64,000 nucleotides of DNA, taken from NCBI RefSeq assembly GCF_021462225.1, contig NC_061817.1, positions 12,577,204 through 12,641,203 of the forward strand. Reading direction: 5' to 3'. This DNA is from Girardinichthys multiradiatus. Lineage: Eukaryota; Chordata; Actinopteri; Cyprinodontiformes; Goodeidae. The notes beneath the pieces are model-generated. The model was not told the DNA's origin. It did no database searches and was given only the letters and a program-made list of their open reading frames with translations. Positions 53,221 through 64,000 of this stretch are shown here, in pieces. Position 1 is the first letter of the stretch; each line of letters begins with the position of its first letter. The translations under genes were made by a program, and so were the position numbers.

Positions 53221-53700
53221 GTTTTACTGCTACATAGATAGCTCAGTTTATAACCGTCTATGCTCACAGGTTCTGCCAGCGCTCGGAGGAAACAACTCTC
53301 AGGGGAATATAGCTGCAGCCACTGATATACGTGGAGCCATTGCAGGAAGCGTAATGAACTCCCTTAGAAAAGCACTCCCATCATAGATAAGTTGAACTAT
53401 TAAAACAACACAAAACCTTCGCCTTTACGACACCAAGATGTCAGCTATTTTACAATTTACATTTCATTGTGTCAAAGTAGCAAAAGAGACAGCTATTGCA
53501 CAGTGATCAGCTTCAGGGCGCTAACTACCAATCAGACTTCATGATATTTGTCTGTTACTCTCCAATAGCATCAACCAAACAAACCAGCCAATCAAAGGGT
53601 TCCAGTGTTGGACCAATCAGCGACCAATAATTACTGCGCGTGTGGCAGCGAAGAGATAAAAAGCCACACACCAATGTCTCCGCCATATTGTGAGTGACAA
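53221..53700 (+). promoter_or_regulatory. CCAAT-box cluster upstream of ankrd54, promoter-like on the plus strand
   Basis: Five forward CCAAT boxes lie at 53528, 53562, 53588, 53613 and 53623. They are followed by an ATAAAAAG TATA-like box at about 53657 and CCGCCATATTGTGAGT at 53680-53695, which ends in a donor-like GTGAGT. The layout points to plus-strand transcription, with ankrd54 starting divergently at 53220. No plus-strand coding exon could be found downstream. Confidence 0.45.
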
Positions 53701-54490
53701 TGTTGTTCTTAGTATAAAATATAAAAAGATTATAAGTCGCAGTATTTTTCCAAAGGTGGTTTTAAATGCATTTCAAGCATGTTGTGTTTCCTCTTGATTG
53801 TTTTATCTTAGTTTGATAGCAGATATTGTCCATTTTTGTCTCAGATTAACACCACTAGCACATGGAAGACCATATATTATCGTATATGAAAACAGTTGTT
53901 TTGAATCAGTTAATTTAAAATATTTTTATTCAAAATCCCTGTTTCCAAGAACACTTCTATGGTTTTCTAAGGTGAATCTGCCTCTAACAGATTGGTAGAC
54001 ATGTTTCTACTGGGCAACAAAGCCAATGTGGCATCTGCTCTTTTGTGTTTATGCTAAATATGCATTGCAATGAGACATGTTATATATCCACTTTGTATAT
54101 ATAAAACCTCAAGTAAAACATGAATAAAGCATAATTTGTCAAACCCAGCAGTATTGTAGTATGCGATGCAAAACTAAAATACACCATTGTAAAGACAAAA
54201 AATTGTGAAAAACAAAACAAATTAGCTCACAAGGAACATCTTATTTTCAGCGATCAACGATAACTTGCAACCTCCAGCTTATAACAGAAAGACCATGTAA
54301 TAAATCAGGGGTTAGATTGAAAACTACATTTGTCTTGAGCTGATATTTTTTGAGTAGAAATCTGACAGATTTACAAGATAATGGTGGTAAAAATAAATTT
54401 CTCTAGTATAAGGATAGAATATAAGAGAATGACTCTGAGTGATGAAGGTAGCGATTCTGAGAGACCAAAGCAGCATTTAATGGGTAAAAC
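53701..54490. other. Intergenic between ankrd54 and foxred2
   Basis: AT-rich, holds the foxred2 3' UTR next to 54493. No other feature recognised. Confidence 0.4.
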
Positions 54491-54492
54491 AA

Positions 54493-57400
54493 TCAGAGGT
54501 CAAGTTTCAGTCCAGAAGATACGGATGCTCCAGGTGGTGCCAGGTAGTTTGGAAATGCAGGGTTTGCTGCCGTTGACATTCCAGCAGTGACTTGCTCAAC
54601 CGGCACCGGTCCAGCCTTGTAAACGCGCCGTCTCAGGTGACTGTAGTGCTGGACGCCCTGCTGATTCAAATATCCCTGCTGACAGAACAGCGGAGGCTTA
54701 TGGTGTGTGAGGGCTGAGTGGAAACACGTCTCTGAAATGCAGAAGGAAACACACACAGCTGTGAGGAGTTGAGAAAGAAAATTGAAAAGAAAAAAAAAAC
54801 GCCCCCACTGTGAATTTTGCTTATGGAGGATGTGGTTTAGAAATGTAAAAAAAAAAGTTTTCACAAGACCAGGAAAATGTGCTATAAGCCAGTGTGATGG
54901 ACTAGGAAAACCAAACCAAACCTTAAAAAAAGGAAGGCTTGCTGCAGCGTCAATGAACTGATTTGATCAGCTGAGCTTCCTTAGTTGAAAAACATTTTAA
55001 TACTTTGCATGAAAAAAAAAAAAGAATTTAACCGCATTATATTTTAACTATAACCAAATTGGAATTTGAATTTTTGTCTGTGTCTCGATTTAATATGAGA
55101 ATACATGTGACTATAAATTGGATCTGTCTTCTAAAGTGCTTTCAGACACCATTTTTTGTGAATCAATCCTATATAAATAAACTAAATAGAATTAAACTGA
55201 AGATACACAGGCTCATAAAGAAACATTAATACATGCTCTGCTTTTTTCATCAGTTGAGCCTTAAATTATGTGCATAATCTATTTTTAATGCTTTTTGTTT
55301 TCTTCCAGATTCTTATTTACAAATTTTGAAAAATTCTGCATTTTAAGGGAATTTTTGTTTTAAAAATTAAAGATCATATTTCCACTGGAGTGCTTCTACC
55401 ACATTATGTTGTGATTGGTACATTTGAATTAAGTAAATTGTGATAATGATGATTTTGGTTATATTACAAAGAGTTATAAATAGTCAGTAGGACTTTACAG
55501 ATCATATGCTCTGTTTAAGGAACAGATCAGTTACTGTCCTGCCTTACCTGCACTGAATGCCCTCAGGTCAGTCTGGACACAGTGCTCCAGAAAGCGCCGC
55601 AGTGGCTGGATGTGAGACAGGGGACCGTCCCATTCTGTGAGGAAGTCCTCAACCATGTGATGAATCGCCTTTGGCCTTGGTAAAGGCCAGCCATGGGGAC
55701 GCATCTTCATGTCTTGCTCTGTTAAAAAAAATACAAAATAAACCCAAATTCCCGGAGTTCGCTGAAAACCATCCCAACTACAATGCTGTTTGATGATGGC
55801 AGCATTCATACCTGTAGGGAGTGAGTCATAGTAGTATAAAACAGGGTGGAGAAAGTTGGATTTCCAAGCTCTAGTCCAGTCTGTTTCTGCCCTGCTACGC
55901 CCAAGATAGTCTATCTTCTTCTTCCCATACTGCATGACCACCACTATCACCCCTTGACTGGACACCTCATGGCCAGAAAGAGAGGAGAACTGGGGCAAAG
56001 CCTGGAGCAGAAACTCTTCGATGTACTCACAGTGAGAACTAAAACGAAAGGAAACAACGCAAACATACAATCAGCACAGAAGTTCAAGGTTAATGTGTCC
56101 GTGGTTACAAGGCGCGGTACTGTGTGTGGGCGAAGAGATCTGCTTTAGGCAAGAAATGAGTATAAGCTTCTGAAACAGGAACATCTGTAGGATGAAAAAC
56201 AAAATGGTTCAAACATTACACAGTGCTTTACAAAAGTATCCATAACTCTTGAACTTTTTCACATAAGTCATTTTATGATTAGAAACTTCTAAGTATTTTA
56301 TTGGTTTTCTTTTTTTGTGACAGACCATCATAAAGAATGCCATAACTGTAAAAAGGATGGAGAAGCTGGAAATACAGCTGGCACTGTTTTGGGGTATATC
56401 GGTACAAGCTTTGTACATTTACAGACATGTTTTTGCCCATTCTTCTCAGTAAAATTGCTCAAACAGTCTTATTGAATGGAAAGTGTCTGGGAACATCAAT
56501 TTTCCAGTCTTGCCAAAGAATCCCAAAACATCAATGTGCTTTGATCTAAAACAATCTGTTGCAGCTCTGGTTGCATGTTTAGAGTCATTGTCCTGCTAGA
56601 AGGTGAACCTCCGCTCCAGTCTCGTGTCTTTTGCAGCATCTGATAGGTATTTTATTCCAGGATTGCCCTGGATTTAGCTCCCTCCATTTTCCCATCAACT
56701 CTGACAAGCTTCCTTATCTTTACCAAGGCTATGAATAATTCTGGCCCAGCAGTTGTTGTGTCAACAGATTTTTCCACCTGTGCTGTGGATCTTTGTCCCT
56801 TTGCCCCTGAAGGTCACTCAAAATATCTCTGCAAAAAGGCTGCTTTGTAAATAACGAATACTTAGAAGTGAAGAGAAAAGCTGGAAAAAGTGCCTAAGTG
56901 CTCAGGATATCAGAAAATCAGCTGCTCACCCTTGAAGAAGTATAACATCCCCGAGCATCTCAAACATTTGGTACGGTCCAGAGGCCTCTCCGACCCGCTT
57001 CAGGATCCAGGACATCAGCTGTGTTGTCACGAGTCTGGTTGATGGCCATGTGTTGCCGTGGTAACGGTATTCGAGTAAACGATGTACGGCTCGAGCTGAA
57101 GTAGAGAACTCATGCGGCTTATTTGAAAATTTAAATGACATAAATGGACATCATTGTTGCTGTTGTTGTCATGAAATCCTGGCTTTTGAGTGCTACTAAA
57201 CCCACTGCTCGTTCCTACAAATCTGAATAAATGTCCCAAACATCTGAAAAGAGCAAAGATTCCCCGGAGGTTTTACCTGTATAACGGAATCCATGGACGA
57301 AGCCTCCAGCAGAGGCTCGATAGTCTCTGGAGTGAGAGGCGGTTCCCAAAAGGAACAAACCGGGAGTGTTCTTTCCCTCATACCACGCCGTCACCCCTGG

Positions 57401-60400
57401 TAGTCTCCCTTTTGCATTTTCGCTGTGTGGGGGGCATGCAGAGCTGAGGAGATTTACATAAACAATGCTTGAATAACGCAAGCTTGTTTGGGCTTTTAAG
57501 ACACAAAGGAAGTTCTCAGGAACTCCGGGCAGCTTGGTTATTTTGATCTGTACCTGTCAAAAATACTGAAGTTGAACCTGAATCCAAGGCATCGGATCAC
57601 CCGGTCATAAGGTTTCCGCAGGGGAAAGTTGTCGATGTGGTCAACTTGAAGCTCCTCTCGGGATGCAATAGAACCATTCCTCTCATCGCTGTTCTGCATG
57701 TACTTCTGCAAACCCAGATAGAGCTTTGCCCTCATCTCTGCATCCTTCACTCCTGATCTCCTGCTGCTCTTCTCTTGTTTGGAGATGACTACGTCCTCCA
57801 GGTGTGCCTCAACCAACCCGTCAAGAGATTTCAGCTGGTATGTGTCCAATAGCTCATTGTTAACAGCTCTGGAATACATAAACAAAGCAGAAGTGTTTCT
57901 TCTCCTCATCTTACTTATATGAATAACATTTCCTGTTTTTACATCTTGCTTTACCGGAGATCGCCAACGTAATGTGTCTGCCAGGCCAGCCGAACAGGGC
58001 TGGAGCTGAGCATGTGCACCCGGCTCGCTCTTCCCAAGATGCTCTGGGCGGTTTCAAATGCAGAGTTTCCTTTCCCTAAGATCAGCACAGCCTGGCCTTT
58101 GTAGTCATCAGGGTTAGTGGTGATGGACTCATAGCCCTCAACCAAGTCAGACCCTGCAAACTCTACCTCCTGAGGAACCCACAGACCTGTCGCTACTAGA
58201 AGGATGCTGGAGTAGAGATAAATAAAAGTACAATGCATTGCAACCCACAGTAAATTGGCAAAGGTATTCATGCCCTGTATACGTTTTGTCACGTTACAGC
58301 CACAAACTTCAATGTATTTTATTATGATTTTATATGATAGACCAAGGGCTGCACGGTGGTGCAGTTGGTATCACTGTTGCCTTGCAGCAAGAAGGTCCTG
58401 GGTTCAACGTCAGGCGCGGTGTCTTTCTGCATGGAACATGGGCATGTTTAATACTGCATGTTCTGTAATAATAACATAAACCTAATTTTTTCAGTGCATG
58501 TTCTCCCCGTGCCGAGGACTCCAGCTTCCGCCCACAGTTCAAAAACGTTAATTGGTCTCTCTCAATTGCCTTTAGGTGTGAATAGGTGTGAGCATGATTG
58601 TTTGTTCTGTGTGTCTCTGTGTTGCCGTGCGATGGACTGTCAGCCTGTCCTGGGTGTACCCTGCCTCTCGCCCATAGACCGCTGGAGAGAGGCACCAGCT
58701 CCCCATGACCTAGTACGGAAGAAGCAGGTACAGAGGATGGATGATAGACCAACACAAAGTGGTGCAAAATACTGACGTGAATTGGAAAAAGATACATTGT
58801 TTCCCAAAAAAAGTGTGGTGTTCATTTCCATAGGTATTACACCAAACAAAATTAATACACAAACCCAAAACATTGGCTCTAACACCCCCCTTTAGCCTGA
58901 TGCTACTAAATAAAATCCAGGCCAATCACAGTTAAAGTCAAGGATAGAGTTTGTCACTGCCTGTGTAGGGGACTCGGCAAACATAAAAAAGAAGGTGCTC
59001 TGGTAAGTTGAGACCAAAACTATACAATTTTTGCTTGCGTGCAATGTGGCAAGAGACTGGGATCTGTTTGCAGTTGGCTAAATAGGGTGCAATCCTGGGT
59101 AAAAGAACTTGTTAGAGGCTGCAAAAGACTTCAGACTGGGATAGAGGCTCACCTTCCAGTAGGACAATTTTACTAAGCATACAGCCAAAGCAGTAATGAA
59201 ATAGTTTAGATCAAAGCACATTCATGTATTAGATAGTCAAGTCAAAGTCCAGACCTACATATTTATTTCGGAATCTGTGACAAAACCTGAAAATTGATTT
59301 CAGCCTAAAGATTTACAAAGTTGGAACACTTGGAGCTTTAGTTGGAGTGGAAAGACGGATTCTTAATAAAATGAAGAACATTATGGAGAACCCTGAGCAT
59401 CCTCTTCATGAGACTGTCCTACAACAACAGAGTGTCTTTGGTCAGAGGCTTCTCCAGATCTGCTGTAAGACGGAGTGCTACAAGAGATTCTTCCTGCCCA
59501 CAGCCATCAGCATCTACAACGGCTCTTTGAAGAAGACCTACATGATATGAGCTACAACAACATTTAATTTCCCTTTGGGATTAATAAAGTATTTTTGAAT
59601 TGAATTTAATAACTGAGTATTAACTCAGGGGGGTTGAATACATATGCACACCACACTTTTCAGACTTTTACTTGGAACTAAATTAACCCCAGTATCACTA
59701 TGTCAATAAAATACATTAAAACTTGTGGCTGTAAGGTAACAAAATAGGAAAAAGATCAATATTTTTTTTTTAGATTACCTGCATGTATAGTCTGCTGCGT
59801 GTTGATCAGTGAGGACGTAGCTCCTTCCTGTGGCTGACTGAACAGACCTGATCCGTCCGATGTCCACACCATAATGTACTTTTAACCCGAGCTCCCTCAC
59901 AAACATGGAAAGGTACAGAGGGAAAGCATCGGCCGGAGGGTAAAACTCGCTGCTCAACCTCCTGAACAGCAGGTCTGGTTTATCGCTCAGCAGAGAGTTC
60001 CAGTCATGCCGCAGGTTGAACTCTCGATTGCACCTTCCTGTGTGGATTTTGTTAATGCTAATCAGCTTCCTGTGCCTGGGATATCTTCAAACATAGAAAA
60101 CGAAAGAGAAAAAAATGCTTTAAAATGTGACACACACGTACCATTTTTACTGCCAATTTCGAAATCAGAGCTCTCATAAAGTTTCTCACTTGTTGAAAAA
60201 GCTGCCTGGGCCAGAGTTCCTCTCCAAGATGATGTAGTCCCTTCTTGCTTTGGAGAGGAAGAACCCCATCTGTAGACCAGCAGGTCCAGCTCCAAGCACA
60301 CAGTAATTGTAGTGTCTGGTACCATTGTAGTGGTGCTCATCGAAGGAGGTTAGCACAAAGCCAAACAGGGTAAAAAGGATGAAACACAGAAGGTTTGGCT

Positions 60401-60404
60401 CCAT
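54493..60404 (-). CDS. foxred2: FAD-dependent oxidoreductase domain-containing protein 2 (FOXRED2/ERFAD)
   Basis: Nine coding exons: 60190-60404, 59779-60084, 57955-58206, 57554-57868, 57277-57443, 56930-57095, 55812-56038, 55548-55718, 54493-54731. All join in phase to 685 aa (human 684). A signal peptide is seen at 1-20 ([16 protein letters not shown]), then an NGT glycosylation site at 27. The FAD-binding GAGPAG is at 38-43, the ATG motif near 179-181, and the second dinucleotide-binding GKGNSA at 218-223. Further family blocks are [62 protein letters not shown] and [11 protein letters not shown]. The protein works in the ER lumen in ER-associated degradation of misfolded glycoproteins. 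The C-terminal tetrapeptide is KLDL, not a textbook KDEL-type signal. The start is preceded by an acceptor-like CCCATCAG, so a non-coding exon lies upstream. Confidence 0.96.
56215..56850 (-). mobile_element. Tc1-like relic in foxred2 intron 6
   Basis: It opens with CAGTGCTTTACAAAAGTATCC and TGAACTTTTTCACATAAG (terminal repeat). Further in it has TTGATCTAAAACAATCTGTTG, GAGTCATTGTCCTGCTAGAAGG and TTTTCCCATCAACTCTGAC, all reversed transposase sequence. Non-coding. Confidence 0.8.
58346..58740 (+). mobile_element. Retroposon copy with 12-bp target-site duplication
   Basis: Flanked by ATGATAGACCAA at 58334-58345 and 58741-58752. Same family as 9295-9659 (CACGGTGGTGCAGTTGGTA, CCTTGCAGCAAGAAGGTCCT, GCATGTTCTCCCCGTGCC, GCGATGGACTG). 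It carries an extra block of about 60 bp near 58430-58495 that the other copy lacks. Confidence 0.85.
59335..59610 (+). mobile_element. 5'-truncated LINE 3' end inside a Tc1 relic
   Basis: The plus-strand frame 59347-59550 reads [39 protein letters not shown] and AISIYNGS, the C-terminal end of a fish LINE ORF2. It is followed by TTTCCCTTTGGGATTAATAAAG and a TTGAATTGAATTT tail. 5' truncation and a short A/T-rich tail repeat are typical of LINE insertion. Confidence 0.75.
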
Positions 60405-62815
60405 AACCTGATGGGATAGGAAGCATAGTAGCATTGGAATAAAAATGTTTGATGGGGTGGTATCAATGGACGTTGTTACTAAGAATGAAGCCAGAAGAAG
60501 CACAAAAAATGTCTAAGAAGCTTCTAAAGATGAAACTGTATTTTCTGCTGAGGTATGTTGGCTGTTCATTCAAGATTCTCCTTTTAAACAGAGGCTCAGG
60601 AAGCTAATGGGAACAGAACATGTTGGATTAGGAAGCTTTCGCAGTCTCTTGGAATCTTATATTTGACATAAGGGTCTGTTTACTTCATGACATCACCTCT
60701 GGTCCTAACTCACTTGAACTCAAGTAAAAATAATTCAGTCAATCAATTAAGGCTCCTGTGCACCCAATATAAATGAATGAATAATGTTTGAAAAAGCCTT
60801 TTGCTCCCAAATATTAAGTTGGAAACAACTTTTTTTTACTTTTGATTTGATCTCGCAAAAGAATAGCAATGTTTCTTTTTAACATAAAGAATATATTGTT
60901 GAGACAGATCATCGCTTATTACAGATCGTAGAAAGAAAGTATGTTGTTGGTATTTATAGATCAAAAGGAGAAACCTGAATCGACAAAAATCGGCATTCTC
61001 AAGTCAGAGCGTTAGAAAATCAGTGAACATAAATCTACCACCAAATTTCCCTGATCCCACACATCTCTATATTTGTTCTAGAAAAAGAACTACACAGATA
61101 TATGGGATTTCAATCAGTCTTTAAGTGATCATCTGTCATTCAGATTATATATTCCTTCGTGCCATTATGACATTTATTATAGAACTTTACATAAAAAAAT
61201 AATAATTTGTTCAGTATGGCTTGAACCTCATTAACTACACGCCATGTACACAATGTCAGATTCAGTTAATTATATTTGTTCCGATGAGACTCGTTTGCCT
61301 TTTAAAAATTACAACCTTTAAACAGGTATTAAACATACTTATTTATTAACCCCACATGTCTGTATTAACATTGTTTCTTTATTGGTCGGATGTAATATTC
61401 TAACCTTTAAAGTTGTGTTTTATTCGCCGAAAATAATAGAGGCTGGAAAACACCAGTCTGTGTGGAAATATTCTATATAATATGAAGTGAATTACTTTTT
61501 AAAATACTATTCTAATTTATTGAAAATGACAGTATATGCTGATAATACTTATGACAACAAGATTTATCATGTATAAAATGTTAAGAGATATATTTTTTGA
61601 ATGTTTATAGAAACTGTCCCATGCTTCTAGAGCCCAGAAGGTATTACTGGCATGGTTATTGAACAGAATACTCCTCTTGTATGAGCGATCTTGGTTCTGT
61701 TACTCTTACATTTGTAGCTCTGTCTTCTGGGATCATTTTAATGCTCTTGGGAGCCACCTGCTGGTGTGGGGGCTGGTTTCCCTTAAGCAGCTGCTGGATT
61801 TGCTTATGTCTTGGGCCGACTCTGTATGCAGGTAATTATCAGATGGTGCTATTCAAACAATATGGTTTAACATGTCTATTCAGCAAATCGTTTACCTAAT
61901 TACCTTCTGTGGGCCACAATTACTGCTCTTTATCCGCAGTCTACATGTTTTTGGATCATAATTGGGGCTTTGGGTTAACACCGTCCATAGCTATACATAT
62001 TTAGGCTACATTCAGTTCCAAACCAGAGAAAACATTTGTTCCCGTAAAGATTGATAAAAAGCCAGCGCTGCACTTTAGCGAGAAAGAACTTATGAAACCG
62101 CAGTAAACTGCAGCTTTCTGTGGACAAGGATCCCTCGGCTCTCCATGAACTGCCTGGCCGATGTTATGTCACCCTGCTGGGGATGCGGAGGCTGCTGCCG
62201 CGGCGGGAGCCAGATGTGAGGACGGTGTTATCGCTTCATATATGTCAAAGATGGAAATGTTACCTTCTACATGAGTCGGTGACTCTCCCGCCACATCTGG
62301 GGCTTCAGATATATTGAAATGGCAGCATATTTGTTCTCATCAGGCATTTTAAATCGCGTTGAGGGTGCAGCCTTCTGTAAATCTCCACCACGCAGCCCAC
62401 TTCCCCCCGGGTTATGAAAACCAATGGAGAGCTGCCTGCATAAAGGGGCGTGATCAGAGAAATAACATAGGAGACACAGGAGCCGAGTCATGTTTCAAAT
62501 CCACTTAAAGAGACCCGAATACAACGTAATAAACAGGCTGGAATAAAAAAAATAACTGCAATTGTTTCCATCAACATTTTAGATACGCCCAATAAAATAC
62601 TGGAGAAGTCTTTTACATTTTCATGGATTTTTGTCCTGTACTGACTGGCCTTAGGCAAACAGTATGGTGGGTCCAGTTGCTATTCAGTGTCGGGGCAGAT
62701 TTGTCCTGCAAATGTCACATAATGTTTCCTTGAGTTGTTGAACCATGTTGCCTTGATAAGCTGTTATGATTTGTTGTATGAACCTGTCATCGAGTCCTAT
62801 ACTACGGTGGCCGGG
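60405..62815. other. Upstream region of foxred2
   Basis: The foxred2 promoter is probably in the GC-richer 62100-62490. On the minus strand an AAG|GTAACA donor-like site at about 62264 could end a non-coding first exon. A short hydrophobic ORF at 61681-61899 runs into a GTAATT donor-like site but resembles nothing known. No other gene. Confidence 0.35.
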
Positions 62816-62820
62816 GGGTG

Positions 62821-63379
62821 CAAAACACTTTTACATTTCAGAAAACAAATTTACATTTCAGAAAACATTTTTACATTTCAGAAAACACTTTTACATTTCA
62901 GAAAACATTTTACATTTCAGAAAACATTTTTACATTTCAGAAAACACTTTTACATTTCAGAAAACATTTTACATTTCAGAAAACAAATTTACATTTCAGA
63001 AAACATTTTACATTTCAGAAAACAAATTTACATTTCAGAAAACAAATTTACATTTCAGAAAACAAATTTACATTTCAGAAAACAAATTTACATTTCAGAA
63101 AACATTTTACATTTCAGAAAACAAATTTACATTTCAGAAAACAAATTTACATTTCAGAAAACAAATTTACATTTCAGAAAACATTTTACATTTCAGAAAA
63201 CAAATTTACATTTCAGAAAACATTTTTACATTTCAGAAAACAAATTTACATTTCAGAAAACAAATTTACATTTCAGAAAACAAATTTACATTTCAGAAAA
63301 CATTTTTACATTTCAGAAAACAAATTTACATTTCAGAAAACATTTTACATTTCAGAAAACAAATTTACATTTCAGAAAA
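62821..63379. repeat. Minisatellite of 28 units of 19-20 bp with TTACATTTCAGAAAAC core
   Basis: Every unit contains TACATTTCAGAAAA. Units differ only in the 4-5 bases before the core: ACTTT, AAATT, ATTTT or ATTT. Left units are mixed, right units mostly of the AAATT type. The three overlapping plus-strand ORFs of 224-245 codons arise because the unit has no stop in any forward frame; they are not genes. Confidence 0.95.
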
Positions 63380-63636
63380 TCAACCGGAAAGGGAATGTAC
63401 CAACACTGACCTGGAAGTTAGCCTCAGGGCTGCATCCTTCGAAGGCCGTATTTGTAGACCGATTACGTTACAGCGCGGCGACGAAGGCTGTCCCAATTCA
63501 TGAATCATGACTCCCTCCAAGACAAATGTGTCCTTATTTTGCCCGATTTGAAGGATGGGTCGTGAGTATCCTTCGCGGCCCATCATTTCCCATCATTCAT
63601 TGCGGGTCGAAGTGGATTGGTCAAGCAGGGGAAGCC

Positions 63637-63661
63637 ATGGCGGACCATAGCAACAAAAGCT
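63637..63661 (+). CDS. Possible first coding exon of a plus-strand gene leaving the window
   Basis: GAAGCCATGG is a near-ideal translation start. It opens MADHSNKS and after 25 nt meets AGCT|GTGAGTAAA, a consensus donor. GC-rich sequence with an inverted CCAAT (ATTGG at 63616) lies upstream. The rest of the gene would lie to the right of 64000, so the product cannot be named; a transposon-derived gene is possible. Confidence 0.35.
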
Positions 63662-63878
63662 GTGAGTAAATTGTGGAAAATTACACTTTCTGTGGCACAA
63701 ATTAACTTCTACAATGTTTTTAGTGCGGGAATATAACTATGTAGACGTGAAATATCTGCTTGATTTATGTAGACATCGCTTAATTTCAAACGTGCTCCGA
63801 CGGGTTCGGAGTTTTCCGTTCCCGGCGTAGTAACCGGGTCGCCTCGCCAGCCCTATATATATAAGGCCTAACCCTAAC

Positions 63879-63881
<3 letters not shown>

Positions 63882-63935
<54 letters not shown>

Positions 63936-63942
63936 TAGATAG

Positions 63943-63987
<45 letters not shown>

Positions 63988-63992
63988 TATAT
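63882..63992. repeat. (AT)n microsatellite with a short (GATA)n core
   Basis: Long AT dinucleotides, interrupted by ATAGATAGATAGATA near 63932. Two telomere-like CCCTAA/CTAACC units (63868-63881) precede it. Confidence 0.9.
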
Positions 63993-64000
63993 AAACAACA

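Larger units (their letters stand above)
58255..59770 (+). mobile_element. Tc1-like relic in foxred2 intron 2, carrying two retroposon insertions
   Basis: The left end AAAGGTATTCATGCCCTG and TTTTGTCACGTTACAGCC leads to ATGATAGACCAA, where a retroposon (58346-58740) splits it. It resumes with CACAAAGTGGTGCAAAAT and runs through GAAGGTGCTCTGG and TCAAAGTCCAGACCTA to the right end CACACTTTTCAGACTTTT. A LINE 3' end lies at about 59335-59610. Confidence 0.8.

Noticed and set aside
61681..61899. Hydrophobic 72-codon ORF with a donor-like GTAATT near its end
   Set aside because: No acceptor-side partner, no known similarity; hydrophobicity alone is weak evidence.
62735..63510. Three overlapping plus-strand ORFs of 224-245 codons with repeating FTFQKT/YISENI/LHFRKQ peptides
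   Set aside because: They are the three frames of one stop-free 20-bp minisatellite; no promoter, splice context or family supports a protein.
63866..63882. Telomere-like CCTAACCCTAACCCC
   Set aside because: Only about two units, common by chance next to simple repeats; not evidence of a telomere or of a fusion point.

Overview
The window is teleost fish nuclear DNA. It has split vertebrate genes with GT-AG introns, much Tc1/mariner debris, a fish-type RTE/Rex3-like LINE, a Gypsy-like solo LTR, hAT MITEs, and CA/GT/GGAT microsatellites. I cannot name the species.

Four protein-coding genes can be built exon by exon with consistent splice phases, and all lie on the minus strand. In transcription order from the right they are foxred2 (CDS 60404 to 54493, 9 coding exons, 685 aa), ankrd54 (53220 to 48180, 8 exons, 322 aa), hmgxb4 (45661 to 35565, 12 coding exons, 587 aa) and a GIMAP/AIG1-like gene (33617 to 31076, 3 exons, 345 aa). 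They do not form a pathway. FOXRED2 is an ER-lumen flavoprotein of ER-associated degradation, ANKRD54 a shuttling ankyrin-repeat adaptor, HMGXB4 a nuclear HMG-box protein, and the GIMAP-like protein a putative membrane-anchored member of the immune GTPase family whose nucleotide-binding motifs look lost.

The left half (1-31 kb) has no gene I can support. It holds a partial Tc1-like transposon at the window edge, many decayed Tc1 pieces, two retroposon-like copies family-wide (one here at 9.3 kb, one in foxred2), and a nested set at 17.7-22.3 kb in which a Tc1 relic was invaded by a solo LTR and by a damaged LINE. A few non-repetitive stretches there could be regulatory. The right edge (60.5-64 kb) holds a 28-unit minisatellite, a possible first exon of a plus-strand gene running off the window, and an AT-rich microsatellite.

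The most unusual structures are a 1.6 kb fold-back Tc1 element in ankrd54 intron 1 (two 713 bp arms, flanked by TA), a higher-order minisatellite starting 36 bp inside hmgxb4 intron 9, the degenerate-motif GIMAP-like gene, and the 28-unit array in which every unit carries a splice-acceptor-like TTTCAG.
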